Assembly (NCBI GenBank): GCA_024225275.1
Contig: JAAEMS010000013.1
Span: forward strand, 1 to 53,954
Source: Actinomycetes bacterium
Lineage (GTDB): Bacteria > Actinomycetota > Acidimicrobiia > Acidimicrobiales > JAAEMS01
Length of the DNA: 53,954 nt
Direction: 5' to 3'
Shown: in pieces, positions 7,145 through 15,098 of the stretch
How the letters are laid out: each line of letters opens with the position of its first letter
Position numbering within the stretch: position 1 is the stretch's first letter
The notes under the pieces: generated by a model
What the model was told of the DNA's origin: nothing
Seen by the model: only the letters and a program-made list of their open reading frames with translations
Databases searched by the model: none
Translations under genes and position numbers: made by a program

Positions 7145-8578
7145 CTAGACCAGCGCCGGCTCGCTCGCGGTGTCATCGTCACCATCGGCGCCCGGTTCTG
7201 GGGTCATTGGGTCCGATGGGGCCTCGAAAACCGGTGGCCCGTATTTCACGAAATCCCAGATGTACAGGACGATTCCGGCGAGGAACAGCAGCCCTGCGAC
7301 CACCAGCGCCAGGAAGTGGATCTCGATCGCCTCCTGGACCTCCAGGAAGTCCATCCCCGACATCCTCTCGAGGTACACCTGGGCGATACCCGCCACTGCG
7401 AAAGCACCGGTCATGGCGACCATTCCGATGTTGGACGTCCAGAACGCCAGCTCGGCGCGGCCCCCCTCGTAGAGCTTGCGGCCCGTCATGGCCGGCATGG
7501 CGTAGGCGATCATGGCCATGACGATCATGGCGTAGGCGCCCCAGAAGGCCAGGTGACCGTGCATGGCGGTCACCAGGGTCCCGTGGGTCCACTGGTTCAC
7601 CTGAGGCAGGGTGTGGGCGAACCCGAGAAAGCCAGCGCCGACGAACGACATGATGCCCGTCCCGACGGCCCACTTGAGGGCGATCTGGTTGGGATGCTCG
7701 AGGCCACGGCGTCGAGCGATCATGACCGTGTAGAGAGCCATCCCCAGGAAGGCCAGCGGTTCGAGGGCCGAGAAGATGCCACCCACCGCCAGCCAGTAGC
7801 CCGGTGCTCCGATGTAGTAGTAGTGGTGGCCCGTTCCCAGAATGCCGGACAGGAATGTGAGCCCCACGATGATGTAGAGCCACTTCTCGATGATCTCGCG
7901 GTCGACACCGGTGAGCTTGATCAGTAGGTAGGCGAGGATCGCGCCCATGATGAGCTCCCACACCCCCTCCACCCAGAGGTGCACGACCCACCACCGGAAG
8001 TAGGCGTCGAGGGTGTGGTTGGTGAAGAAGATCATTCCGGGCAGGTACAGAAGAGCCGCTGACACCAGCCCGACGAGCAGCACGACCGACGTCGTCGTGA
8101 AGCGCTTGCCGTTGAACAGGGTCTTGCCGATGATCAGCAGGAAGAGCAACACGTTCACGACAACGAGGTAGTCGAGGGGGCGGGGGATCTCGAGGAATTT
8201 TCGGCCCTCCCACCAGTTCAAGTGGAATCCGATGATCGAGACCACCCCGACCACACACAGTGACCCCCACTGGATCCAGGCCAGCCGGGGCTGCCACACA
8301 TCGTTGTCGGCCTCTTCGGGGATGATGTAGTACGCGGCTCCCATGAAGCCGGCCAGCAGCCACACGACCAGGAGGTTGAGGTGGGTGGCCCGGGCCGCGT
8401 TGAAGGGAATCAAGTCGTGCAGACCCTCCCAGCCCATGTGCTGGAACGACATCAGGAAGCCGTAGAGGATCTGGAGCACGAACAACGCCATGCACGTGGC
8501 GAAGAACGTCCAGGCGATACGCCGCGAGTTCGGATGAACCGCATCCGCGTAGGCTTCTGCGTGGGTCGCTGTGGTCAT
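7145..8578 (-). CDS. norB: Nitric oxide reductase subunit B, cytochrome c-dependent
   Basis: A 477-residue membrane protein of about 12 helices, haem-copper oxidase superfamily. All expected ligands are present: His66 (low-spin haem b), His200 with Glu204 in VVHLWVEGVWE, His251-His252 in GTGHHYYYIG, Glu273 in FSALEPL, and His340/His342 in MHGHLAFWGAY. The Glu four residues after the first Fe(B) histidine marks true NO reductase (2 NO + 2 e- + 2 H+ to N2O + H2O) as against an oxygen reductase. The N-terminus has no quinol-oxidising extension, so it is cNOR not qNOR. The C-terminus carries an acidic Pro/Asp-rich tail of about 25 residues. It starts 9 bp after norC. Confidence 0.96.
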   Translation of the reverse strand: MTTATHAEAYADAVHPNSRRIAWTFFATCMALFVLQILYGFLMSFQHMGWEGLHDLIPFNAARATHLNLLVVWLLAGFMGAAYYIIPEEADNDVWQPRLAWIQWGSLCVVGVVSIIGFHLNWWEGRKFLEIPRPLDYLVVVNVLLFLLIIGKTLFNGKRFTTTSVVLLVGLVSAALLYLPGMIFFTNHTLDAYFRWWVVHLWVEGVWELIMGAILAYLLIKLTGVDREIIEKWLYIIVGLTFLSGILGTGHHYYYIGAPGYWLAVGGIFSALEPLAFLGMALYTVMIARRRGLEHPNQIALKWAVGTGIMSFVGAGFLGFAHTLPQVNQWTHGTLVTAMHGHLAFWGAYAMIVMAMIAYAMPAMTGRKLYEGGRAELAFWTSNIGMVAMTGAFAVAGIAQVYLERMSGMDFLEVQEAIEIHFLALVVAGLLFLAGIVLYIWDFVKYGPPVFEAPSDPMTPEPGADGDDDTASEPALV

Positions 8579-8587
8579 CGCAGGTCC

Positions 8588-9274
8588 TCAGTCCAGGCTC
8601 AGGAGCCACTCGACCAGTTCGGCCCGGGTGACGTCATCGAGTTGCAGATTTGGCATTGCCGTCCCGGGCTTGACCGCAGTCGGATCGGCCAGCCAGGTGT
8701 CGAGCTCGTCGGCACTGAAGCGGTCGGCCACTCCGTCGAGGGCCGGGCCCACGTTGCCTCCCACCCCACCCACCGAGTGGCAGGCCTGACACACGTCGCC
8801 CACCATGGCGGGTGCGTTGGCCAGAGCCGCGGCGGCATCACCGCCAGAGTCCGGCACCGCCAGATTGGGTTCGGGGGGCCAGTCGTTGGTGTCGATCTCG
8901 CCGATCCACGCCAGGAAGGCGATCACGTCGGTGATCTCGTCCTCGGTGAAGTCGTAGTCGATCATCTTGCGACGACCGGGGAACATGGCCTCCGGGTCGC
9001 GAAGGAAGGTGCGGATCCACACCTCACCACGCCGGTCGACCACCTTGGTCAGCTCGGGGGCGTAGTAGGCCCCTTCACCGAGGATGGTGTGACAACCCAT
9101 GCAGTTGTTCTGATCCCAGATCTCCCGCCCCCCCTCGACCTCCTCGGTCAGGGCGTCGGCGTTCGTACGAGCATCGACCTGCCTGATCGTGTCGAATGTG
9201 AGAAACAGAAAGACGAACGAGAAGCCCACCGTGGCGAGGATGAGGAACCACTTGGCCTGCGATTTCGAGAGCAA
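8588..9274 (-). CDS. norC: Nitric oxide reductase subunit C with two haem-c domains
   Basis: A 228-residue membrane-anchored cytochrome c. I place the start at the TTG at 9274 because GGAGGAG lies 6 nt upstream and the protein then begins LSKSQAKWFLILATVGFSF, the single NorC anchor helix; an ATG at 9379 would add 35 non-conserved residues. The first haem site is NCMGCH (Cys58, Cys61, His62), with the NorC features GEGAYYAPELTKVV and Met104 in GRRKM. A second domain after residue 145 has VCQACH (Cys162, Cys165, His166) and a likely axial Met in PGTAMPNL. Standard NorC is about 150 residues with one haem; here a second class-I cytochrome c domain is fused to it. First gene of the nor operon. 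Confidence 0.92.
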   Translation of the reverse strand: MLSKSQAKWFLILATVGFSFVFLFLTFDTIRQVDARTNADALTEEVEGGREIWDQNNCMGCHTILGEGAYYAPELTKVVDRRGEVWIRTFLRDPEAMFPGRRKMIDYDFTEDEITDVIAFLAWIGEIDTNDWPPEPNLAVPDSGGDAAAALANAPAMVGDVCQACHSVGGVGGNVGPALDGVADRFSADELDTWLADPTAVKPGTAMPNLQLDDVTRAELVEWLLSLD

Positions 9275-9466
9275 TGCGATCTCCTCCACTGTCCGCTGAT
9301 CGCCCCAATTGCCTGGCAAGAATCTCCTTCCTGACCCGCGCCGCCCAGTGCCAAAGGACTCTTGTCCGATCCCCGACACTTCTCCACAGGGTCGTGGTGC
9401 GGCATGATCGCCTCCACTACCCAGGTGAGTGCCCCAGCCGCCGGCCTCGGGCTCCGAGCCAGGTGG

Positions 9467-10723
9467 CTAGATGACGCCGTCCTGGTGGAGCTGGTCGATC
9501 TCTGGGTCCGACAACCCGAGCAGTTCGCCGAGCACGTACCCGTTGTGCTGGCCCAGAGTGGGGCCGCCGTGCTCGATGGACCAGTCGGTCTTCGAGAAGT
9601 GGACCGGCTGACCGTCGACCCGCACCCCGCCCATGGCCGGATGCTCCACCGCCGGCCACAATCCCCATGCCTGGGTCGCCGCATCACCATCGATGCGCTC
9701 GGCCGGACGCAGCACGGCCGAGGCCGGGACTCCGACGGCCTGGAGATCGCGGGCGATGTCGAAGCGGACCCGGCTCTCGCACCATTCGGCCAGCCGCGCA
9801 TCGAGGTCGTCCTGGTGTTGGATCCGACCGTCGAGGGAGGCGAAGCGTTCCTGGGCCAGCTCGGGCACGTCGACATCGAGCACCGAGCGCAGGGCTTCCC
9901 AGTCGGAGTGGTCGCGGCAGGCAATGGCCACCCAGTTGTCGTCACCCCTGCACTTGAACACCCCGTGGGGAGCCATGACCGGTGAGCTGGACCGGATGCT
10001 GTTGGGCAGGCCGGGGCCGCGCCGCGAGCGCCCGTTGACCGACCAGTCGAGTAGTCCGGCACCGTGCAGGGTGGCCCCGGCCTCGGTGCAACTCAGATCG
10101 ACCCATTGGCCTTGACCGGTCTGCTGGCGATGGAACAGGGCCATGAGGATGGCGATGGCCATGTAGTAGCCGCCGGTGTGGTCCATGTACGAGTAGCCCC
10201 AACCGGCGGGTGCTTCACCCGGCAGCCCCGACTCGTGGGTCAGGCCGGACACCGCCTGGGCGATGGGGCCCCACGATTTGTAGCCGGCGTAGGGGCCGGT
10301 GGCCCCGAAGCCCGAGTTCGACACATAGATGATGTCGTCGCGCAACTGACAGAGGTCGCCGTACCCGAAGCCCAGACGGTCGAGGACGCCGGCCGCGAAG
10401 TTGTCGGTGACGGCATCACAGAGGGGCACGAGCTCTCTCAACAGCTCCTTGCCCCGCTCGGTGCGCAGGTTGAGGGTGATGCCGAGCTTCTCGACATTAT
10501 GGTTGTTGAACCCCGAGCCGAACTCGGCGCCCCGCCGTTCGTCCTTGAACGGCGGCGATCCCCGCAGGATGTCCCACCGGCCCTCGTTGGTGGGGTCCTC
10601 GATGCGGATGATCTCGGCCCCGAACGACGCCATCCACCGGGTGGCGCCGGCGCCGGCCAACTGGCCGGTGAAGTCGCAGATCCGGATGTGAGAGAGGGCG
10701 CCGGTCCCCGCGGTCGATCCCAT
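9467..10723 (-). CDS. CaiB/BaiF CoA-transferase, catalytic Asp present
   Basis: A 418-residue class III CoA-transferase. It opens LSHIRICDFTGQLAGAGATRWMASFGAEIIRIE, has the nucleotide-binding region with NNHNVEKLGITLNL and NSGFGATGPYAG, and the aspartate motif YSYMDHTGG with Asp181 at the catalytic position followed by AIAILMALFHRQQTGQGQ. The end GLSDPEIDQLHQDGVI is canonical. The ATG at 10723 is chosen over an upstream in-frame ATG because TACGAT lies 8 nt before it (leaderless). It lies 192 bp upstream of norC on the same strand; the gap holds an 11-bp palindrome TTGCCTGGCAA (9309-9319), too short to call. Substrate unknown. Confidence 0.9.
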   Translation of the reverse strand: MGSTAGTGALSHIRICDFTGQLAGAGATRWMASFGAEIIRIEDPTNEGRWDILRGSPPFKDERRGAEFGSGFNNHNVEKLGITLNLRTERGKELLRELVPLCDAVTDNFAAGVLDRLGFGYGDLCQLRDDIIYVSNSGFGATGPYAGYKSWGPIAQAVSGLTHESGLPGEAPAGWGYSYMDHTGGYYMAIAILMALFHRQQTGQGQWVDLSCTEAGATLHGAGLLDWSVNGRSRRGPGLPNSIRSSSPVMAPHGVFKCRGDDNWVAIACRDHSDWEALRSVLDVDVPELAQERFASLDGRIQHQDDLDARLAEWCESRVRFDIARDLQAVGVPASAVLRPAERIDGDAATQAWGLWPAVEHPAMGGVRVDGQPVHFSKTDWSIEHGGPTLGQHNGYVLGELLGLSDPEIDQLHQDGVI

Positions 10724-10731
10724 GGCTGAGC

Positions 10732-10737
10732 ATCGTA
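10732..10737 (-). promoter_or_regulatory. -10 box of a leaderless promoter
   Basis: On the minus strand TACGAT lies 8 nt before the ATG at 10723 of the CaiB gene. No ribosome binding site fits between them. Confidence 0.45.
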
Positions 10738-10830
10738 GGCGGGTTCGCCCATCGGGACCGTCTGGGATCAGGACAGCTGGTCCGGTATCCTCGCCGCGAA
10801 CATCCAATCGAGACGAAGCAGGGGGATGAC

Positions 10831-11079
10831 GTGCCCAAGCCGGGTGAGAAGATTCCGTTCGAAGACCTCGGGGTCGAAGTGATCGTGACGAAGGGCGGCG
10901 ACGGTGATGTCACCGCGTCGGCCGGGTCCGACGACGGTGGGCTCAAGGTGGGCAAACGCTACGAGGACGCTGGCACCGGCATCCAGGTGTTGGTCACCAA
11001 GCCGGGCGACGCCACCCTCATGTGCAACGGCGCCGCCATGGCCCTCCAGGAGCCCAAGAAGACCAAGTCCGCCGACTGA
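10831..11079 (+). CDS. Small protein with two desulforedoxin-like repeats
   Basis: An 82-residue protein with a GTG start behind AGGGGGAT. It contains two similar units, GVEVIVTKGGDGDVTASAG and GIQVLVTKPGDATLMCNGAAM. These resemble the desulforedoxin layout (x-G-x-V-x-V-x-K-x-G-G-x-L-x-C-C-G-x-x-M), but the CxxC pair of each unit is gone and only one Cys survives, so binding of iron as in desulforedoxin is unlikely. It is acidic in the first half and ends in a lysine-rich KKTKSAD tail. TATCCT upstream (about 10788) could be a -10 box. Divergent from the CaiB gene at 10723. Function unknown. Confidence 0.6.
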   Translation: MPKPGEKIPFEDLGVEVIVTKGGDGDVTASAGSDDGGLKVGKRYEDAGTGIQVLVTKPGDATLMCNGAAMALQEPKKTKSAD

Positions 11080-11156
11080 GCCGCTGTCCTGGTGGCCGTG
11101 TGTGCCCGGCGAACAGGAGGGGAAGGCCAGTCCTTCTACCCCAGTAGGTCCTTGAT

Positions 11157-11876
11157 GTGCTGAACACATCCGACGATGGACGGACGGCCACGATCACCCT
11201 CCCCGGAGGTGAGCTCGACGAGGCCACCGCCCGCCAACTGACCTCGGTCCTCGACTCTCTGATCGAGGATCGGGCGGTTCGGGTGGTGGCCCTCGTCGCT
11301 TCCGGAGCCGACTTCGGGACCGGAATCACCAGCGGACTCGATCCGCTCAAGGTCGACCCCGACCCCGCCTCGGCCCTGGCCCGTCTTCGGGTTCCGGTGG
11401 TGGCCGCCATCACCGGCGCCTGCTACGACGAGAGCCTCGAGGTCGCCCTGGCCACCGACATCCGGGTCGCCGACCCATCGGCCACCTTCCGACTGGCAGC
11501 AGCCACCGAAGGGTGCATCCCCTGTTGGGGGGGCAGTCAGCGCCTGGCCCGGGCCATCCGGCCGGCCGAGGCCACCTCGATGATGCTGCTGGGGTCGACT
11601 CTCACCGCCGACCGGGCGGCCAGCCTCGGCCTGATCCACGAGGTGGCGGCCGACGCCCGGGCCCGCACCTCTGAGATCGCCGAGCAGTTGGCCGGGCTCG
11701 GTCCCCTGGCCCTCGAGTTCGCCAAGGAGGCCGTGCACCGAGGGTCCGAGATGCCCCTGCGCGACGGTCTCCGCCTCGAAGGCGACCTCAACCACCTACT
11801 GGCCGCCACCGACGACCGGGCCGAGGGCCTGGCCGCGTTCTTCGATAAACGCCCACCCGACTTCTCGGGCCGATGA
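11157..11876 (+). CDS. Enoyl-CoA hydratase/isomerase family protein, degenerate active site
   Basis: A 239-residue crotonase-fold protein. ADFGTGIT is the first oxyanion-hole region and EVALATDIRVADPSATF the second. The usual GGG before the first catalytic Glu is replaced (CYDESLEVAL), so the Glu is kept but the oxyanion-hole glycines are Asp-Glu-Ser. The second catalytic Glu of hydratases (in a PE pair) is Ala here (LAAATEGCIPCWGGSQRL). Hydratase activity is therefore doubtful; isomerase, hydrolase or a non-catalytic partner role is possible. Its stop overlaps the next start (ATGA, 11873), so it is the first gene of a four-gene operon that includes an intact crotonase. Confidence 0.8.
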   Translation: MLNTSDDGRTATITLPGGELDEATARQLTSVLDSLIEDRAVRVVALVASGADFGTGITSGLDPLKVDPDPASALARLRVPVVAAITGACYDESLEVALATDIRVADPSATFRLAAATEGCIPCWGGSQRLARAIRPAEATSMMLLGSTLTADRAASLGLIHEVAADARARTSEIAEQLAGLGPLALEFAKEAVHRGSEMPLRDGLRLEGDLNHLLAATDDRAEGLAAFFDKRPPDFSGR

Positions 11877-12862
11877 GATCACCCGAGCTGCCCACCGGCA
11901 CCCTCGAGCTCGCCGCCGGCTACCTCGCCGAGGCCAGCGATCAACTACGACGCCTCACGCGAGCCCGCCTCCCCACCGATCCCGAGTGGATCCGCCACCA
12001 GGTCATGCTGCCCCTCGACCTCGACGAGACCTGGCCGGGGTCCACCGCTCCGGTCCCCGTCGGCTCCGGCGCCATTCATGCCGACCTCATCGACGACGAC
12101 GACGAGTCGTTCGAGGAGCTGATGGCGACCCTTCCCACCGACGATCCCGAGCAGGTGGCCGCCGACGCCCAGCGGCTGAGGCTGCCGGTCACCCCGTACC
12201 GGACCGGCACCCAACCGGTGTTCGACATACTCCCCGGTGATTTCACCGTCTCCAAACGACGCACGATCACCAAGATTCGGGTTCTCGACCTCACCTCACT
12301 CTGGGCCGGCCCCCTGGCCACGGCCCTGCTGGCGGCCGCGGGGGCCGAGGTCATCAAGATCGAGCCGGCAGCCCGACCCGACGGGTTCCGCGAGCGCACC
12401 GAGTTGTTCCACGCCCTCAACGCCGGCAAGGACGTGCGCGACCTCGATCTCCGCAACGAGGACGACCGGGACCAGTTCGAGGAGCTGGTGGCCATGTCCG
12501 ACCTGGTCGTCGACTCCTTCTCCCGCCGGGTCATGGCCAACCTCGGCTACTCCCCCGCCGAGCTCCGCCATCTGAACAACAACATCGCCACCCTTTCGAT
12601 CACCGCCTTCCCCGGGCATGTTCCCGAACGAGAGTGGGTTTCGTACGGCGCGGGGGTACACGCCATCTCCGGTTTGGGCATGATCACCGGCGAACCAGCA
12701 GCCCCCGTCGTTGCCTACCCCGATCCCCTCACCGGTATACGCGCCTTCGGGGTGGCCCTCGGTCTTCTGGGCCGAACCGGCGAACGACCCCACGTCGAGC
12801 TGAGCCTGTTGGGATCGGTTGCTCCGCTCATCGAGGCGGCAGCTGCTGGTACCCATGGCTGA
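11873..12862 (+). CDS. CaiB/BaiF-type protein with rearranged domain order
   Basis: A 329-residue protein. The family's N-terminal Rossmann-like opening appears only from about residue 135 (IRVLDLTSLWAGPLATALLAAAGAEVIKIE) and continues through SDLVVDSFSRRVMANLG to AYPDPLTGIRAFGVALGLLGRTGE, with Asp284 at the catalytic position. The protein stops soon after, at VELSLLGSV, so the usual C-terminal part is absent; about 130 residues with an acidic central stretch precede the Rossmann part instead. This may be a permuted arrangement, with the missing part moved to the front, or an unrelated N-terminal domain. It overlaps the crotonases on both sides (4 and 8 nt), so tight coupling is expected. Confidence 0.75.
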   Translation: MRSPELPTGTLELAAGYLAEASDQLRRLTRARLPTDPEWIRHQVMLPLDLDETWPGSTAPVPVGSGAIHADLIDDDDESFEELMATLPTDDPEQVAADAQRLRLPVTPYRTGTQPVFDILPGDFTVSKRRTITKIRVLDLTSLWAGPLATALLAAAGAEVIKIEPAARPDGFRERTELFHALNAGKDVRDLDLRNEDDRDQFEELVAMSDLVVDSFSRRVMANLGYSPAELRHLNNNIATLSITAFPGHVPEREWVSYGAGVHAISGLGMITGEPAAPVVAYPDPLTGIRAFGVALGLLGRTGERPHVELSLLGSVAPLIEAAAAGTHG

Positions 12863-14006
12863 CCAACGGGTTCATCTCGAGTTCGACGGGGCTTTGGCCA
12901 TCGTCACCCTCGACCATCCACCACTGAACATCTACGACCTCGCCATGCGCGATGCCCTCATTGCCGCCGTCACTGCCGTGCGCGACGTTCCCATGACCCG
13001 AGCCATGGTCCTGCGGGCCGAGAACAAACACTTCTCGGCGGGAGCCGATTTGTCCGAATTCGGCACGGCCGATTCGATCATCGAAGCCCGCCGCATCCGC
13101 TGGGACCGCGACCCGTGGGGGCCGCTCTGGGAGCTGCCCGTCCCAACCGTTGTGGCCCTGCACGGCATCGCGGTGGGCAGCGGCATGGAGATGTCAATGC
13201 TGGCCGACATCCGAGTGGCCGCGCCCGACACCCGCATGGGGCTACCCGAAACCGGGCTCGCCATGCTGCCCGCGGCCGGTGGCACCCAGAGCCTCACCCG
13301 GGCGGTCGGTCCCCACGCCGCGCTCCCTCTGGTCCTCACCGCCGACACCATTGACGCCCCCGAGGCCCACCGGCGCGGCCTCGTGACCGAGGTGGTCGAC
13401 GATGTCGAGGCCGCGGCCCGCGAGACCGCCGGCCAGCTCAGCCAGCTCGACCCCGACATCGCCCGCGCCACCCGCCGGTTGAGCCATGCGGCCGGCGATC
13501 TGCCTCTCAATGATGGTTTGGCCCTCGAGCGGCGCCTGGCCCGCACGGTCGGCGGCCGGGTCCGGTCGCGTCGTGCCGGGGCCGCCATGTGGGCCGACTA
13601 CTGCGCGGCGTCGGGCCACCAGGGGCCATACACCGCGTGGGGGTTCGGCAACCGGTCTGATCCGGAGCTCATGACCGACCTGGCTGTCCTGGTCGGCGAC
13701 GGCCCGAAGCGAGCCACCGCCGGTTTGGTGGCCGACTACGAGGCCGAGAACGAACCACTCCCCCGGAACGGCGACCACAGCATTGTCCTCGACGGGCAGG
13801 GCCTGCCCGTCTGCATCATCTCCACCACCGAGGTCGTCGTGGTGCCGTTCGGCGAAGTCGATGAGCAGTTCGCCCGGGACGAGGGCGAGGGTGACCGCAC
13901 CCTCACCTGGTGGCGAACCTCCCACCAGGGCTACTTCGCCGGCCAGGGCCTCGACGACGACACCCCCATGGTGCTCGAACGGTTCGACAAGGTCTGGCCC
14001 GCGTGA
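12855..14006 (+). CDS. Enoyl-CoA hydratase fused to an ASCH domain
   Basis: A 383-residue two-domain protein. Residues 1-230 are a crotonase with a normal active site: HFSAGADLSEF (first oxyanion strand), AVGSGMEMSMLADIR with the first catalytic Glu, and GLPETGLAMLPAAGGTQSL with the second. Residues 246-383 are an ASCH (ASC-1 homology) domain: WADYCAASG, YTAWGFGN, KRATAGLVADYEAE, LPRNGDHSIVLDGQGLPVC and a final ERFDKVWP. ASCH domains are PUA-like folds linked to RNA or nucleoside binding, and I know of no crotonase-ASCH protein. The crotonase part lacks its usual last 20-30 residues, so an in-frame deletion joining two genes is an alternative to a functional fusion. The ATG at 12855 lies inside the end of the upstream gene. 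Confidence 0.85.
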   Translation: MADQRVHLEFDGALAIVTLDHPPLNIYDLAMRDALIAAVTAVRDVPMTRAMVLRAENKHFSAGADLSEFGTADSIIEARRIRWDRDPWGPLWELPVPTVVALHGIAVGSGMEMSMLADIRVAAPDTRMGLPETGLAMLPAAGGTQSLTRAVGPHAALPLVLTADTIDAPEAHRRGLVTEVVDDVEAAARETAGQLSQLDPDIARATRRLSHAAGDLPLNDGLALERRLARTVGGRVRSRRAGAAMWADYCAASGHQGPYTAWGFGNRSDPELMTDLAVLVGDGPKRATAGLVADYEAENEPLPRNGDHSIVLDGQGLPVCIISTTEVVVVPFGEVDEQFARDEGEGDRTLTWWRTSHQGYFAGQGLDDDTPMVLERFDKVWPA

Positions 14007-15073
14007 TCGTCAAGCCCAGCCCGGCGGCCGGCGTCGCGGTGCTATTGGTCCTGGTCGCGGCGTCGTGTTCGTCGGGGTCGACTTCTTCGACCTCGCCGAA
14101 GTCGGTTACCACCGCACCGCCGGCCGCCACCTCGTCCAGTTCCCCGTCGGCGCCCAGCGCGACCACATCGTCAACCACCTCGCCGGCCGGTGAAGCACCG
14201 ATCTGCTCCTCCGAGCCCGAGCCCGGTGCCACCACCCACGAACTGGCCGGCGGCGGGGTCGAATCGAGCTACCTGCTCTACCTGCCCCCGAGTGTCGGTC
14301 CCGAACCCGCACCGGTCGTGCTCGACTTCCACGGGCTGGGCTCGAACGGAGTCCAGCAGGTCACGGTGAGCCGGTTCCGTACCCTGGCCGATGACCAGGG
14401 GTTCGTGGTGGTCAACCCCACCGGAACACCCGCGGCCGGGAGCGGGCAGAACTCGTGGGAGCTCCCCCAGCTCGACACCAACCCCGACCGCGACGACATC
14501 GCCTGGGTGAGCGCCCTCCTCGACGATCTGGGAAACCACGCCTGCGTCGACCCGTCCCGCATCTACGCCACCGGCCTCTCCAACGGTGGATTCTTCAGCT
14601 CGGTGCTCGTCTGCGAGTTGGCCGACCGGATCGCCGCCACCTCCTCGGTCGCCGGCATCACCCACCCCGAAACCTGCGAACCGTCCCGACCGGTACCCAT
14701 GCTCGCCTTCCACGGCACCGCCGACGACGTCGTACCCTACGGAGGGGGCGACTCGGTCCTCGCGGGAGCCGACAGCCCCCAGGCCCTTCACCAGTTCTTC
14801 GCCCAGTCGATGCCCGACGAGCTGGCCCAGTTCGCCACCGACTTCGCCTGCTCGTCCACCACCGAGACCGAGCTCACCGACCTCATCTCCCGCACCGACT
14901 ACGTCGATTGCGACGGCGACGTGTCCCTCCAGTTCCATCACATCGAGGGCGACGGACACACCTGGCCGGGCTCGATCCTTCTCGCCCCCTTCGTGCCCAC
15001 CACCCTCGACCTCGACGCCACCCAGGTTGCCTGGGACTTCTTCCAGCAGTGGTCCCTGCCTGCCGCGGGTTGA
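14003..15073 (+). CDS. Secreted lipoprotein esterase (LpqC/PHB depolymerase family)
   Basis: A 356-residue protein with a GTG start overlapping the stop of the previous gene (GTGA). The N-terminus is a lipoprotein signal, with a hydrophobic stretch ending in the lipobox LVAASC, then a Ser/Thr/Pro-rich linker of about 50 residues. The catalytic domain has DFHGLGSNG (oxyanion region), the elbow ATGLSNGGFF with the nucleophile Ser, the acid in FHGTADDVVPY, and the base in EGDGHTWPGS. This is the polyhydroxybutyrate depolymerase/feruloyl esterase group typified by mycobacterial LpqC. It probably acts outside the membrane on an ester and could supply acids to the CoA-linked pathway encoded around it (inference). 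Last gene of the operon. Confidence 0.88.
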   Translation: MIVKPSPAAGVAVLLVLVAASCSSGSTSSTSPKSVTTAPPAATSSSSPSAPSATTSSTTSPAGEAPICSSEPEPGATTHELAGGGVESSYLLYLPPSVGPEPAPVVLDFHGLGSNGVQQVTVSRFRTLADDQGFVVVNPTGTPAAGSGQNSWELPQLDTNPDRDDIAWVSALLDDLGNHACVDPSRIYATGLSNGGFFSSVLVCELADRIAATSSVAGITHPETCEPSRPVPMLAFHGTADDVVPYGGGDSVLAGADSPQALHQFFAQSMPDELAQFATDFACSSTTETELTDLISRTDYVDCDGDVSLQFHHIEGDGHTWPGSILLAPFVPTTLDLDATQVAWDFFQQWSLPAAG

Positions 15074-15098
15074 ACAAGGCAACGTTCTCGACGAGGTC

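Noticed and set aside
7145..8578. Reading norB as a quinol-type (qNOR) or an oxygen reductase
   Set aside because: No N-terminal quinol-oxidising extension, a separate norC is present, and the Fe(B) Glu204 after His200 marks a cytochrome c-type NO reductase.
9309..9319. Palindrome TTGCCTGGCAA upstream of norC, possible NO-regulator site
   Set aside because: Only 11 bp and not similar to the FNR/NnrR (TTGAT-N4-ATCAA) or NsrR patterns; common by chance.
9440..9466. Possible terminator hairpin after the CaiB gene upstream of norC
   Set aside because: Only a 5-bp perfect stem (CTCGG-GCT-CCGAG) with no U-tract; too weak to list.
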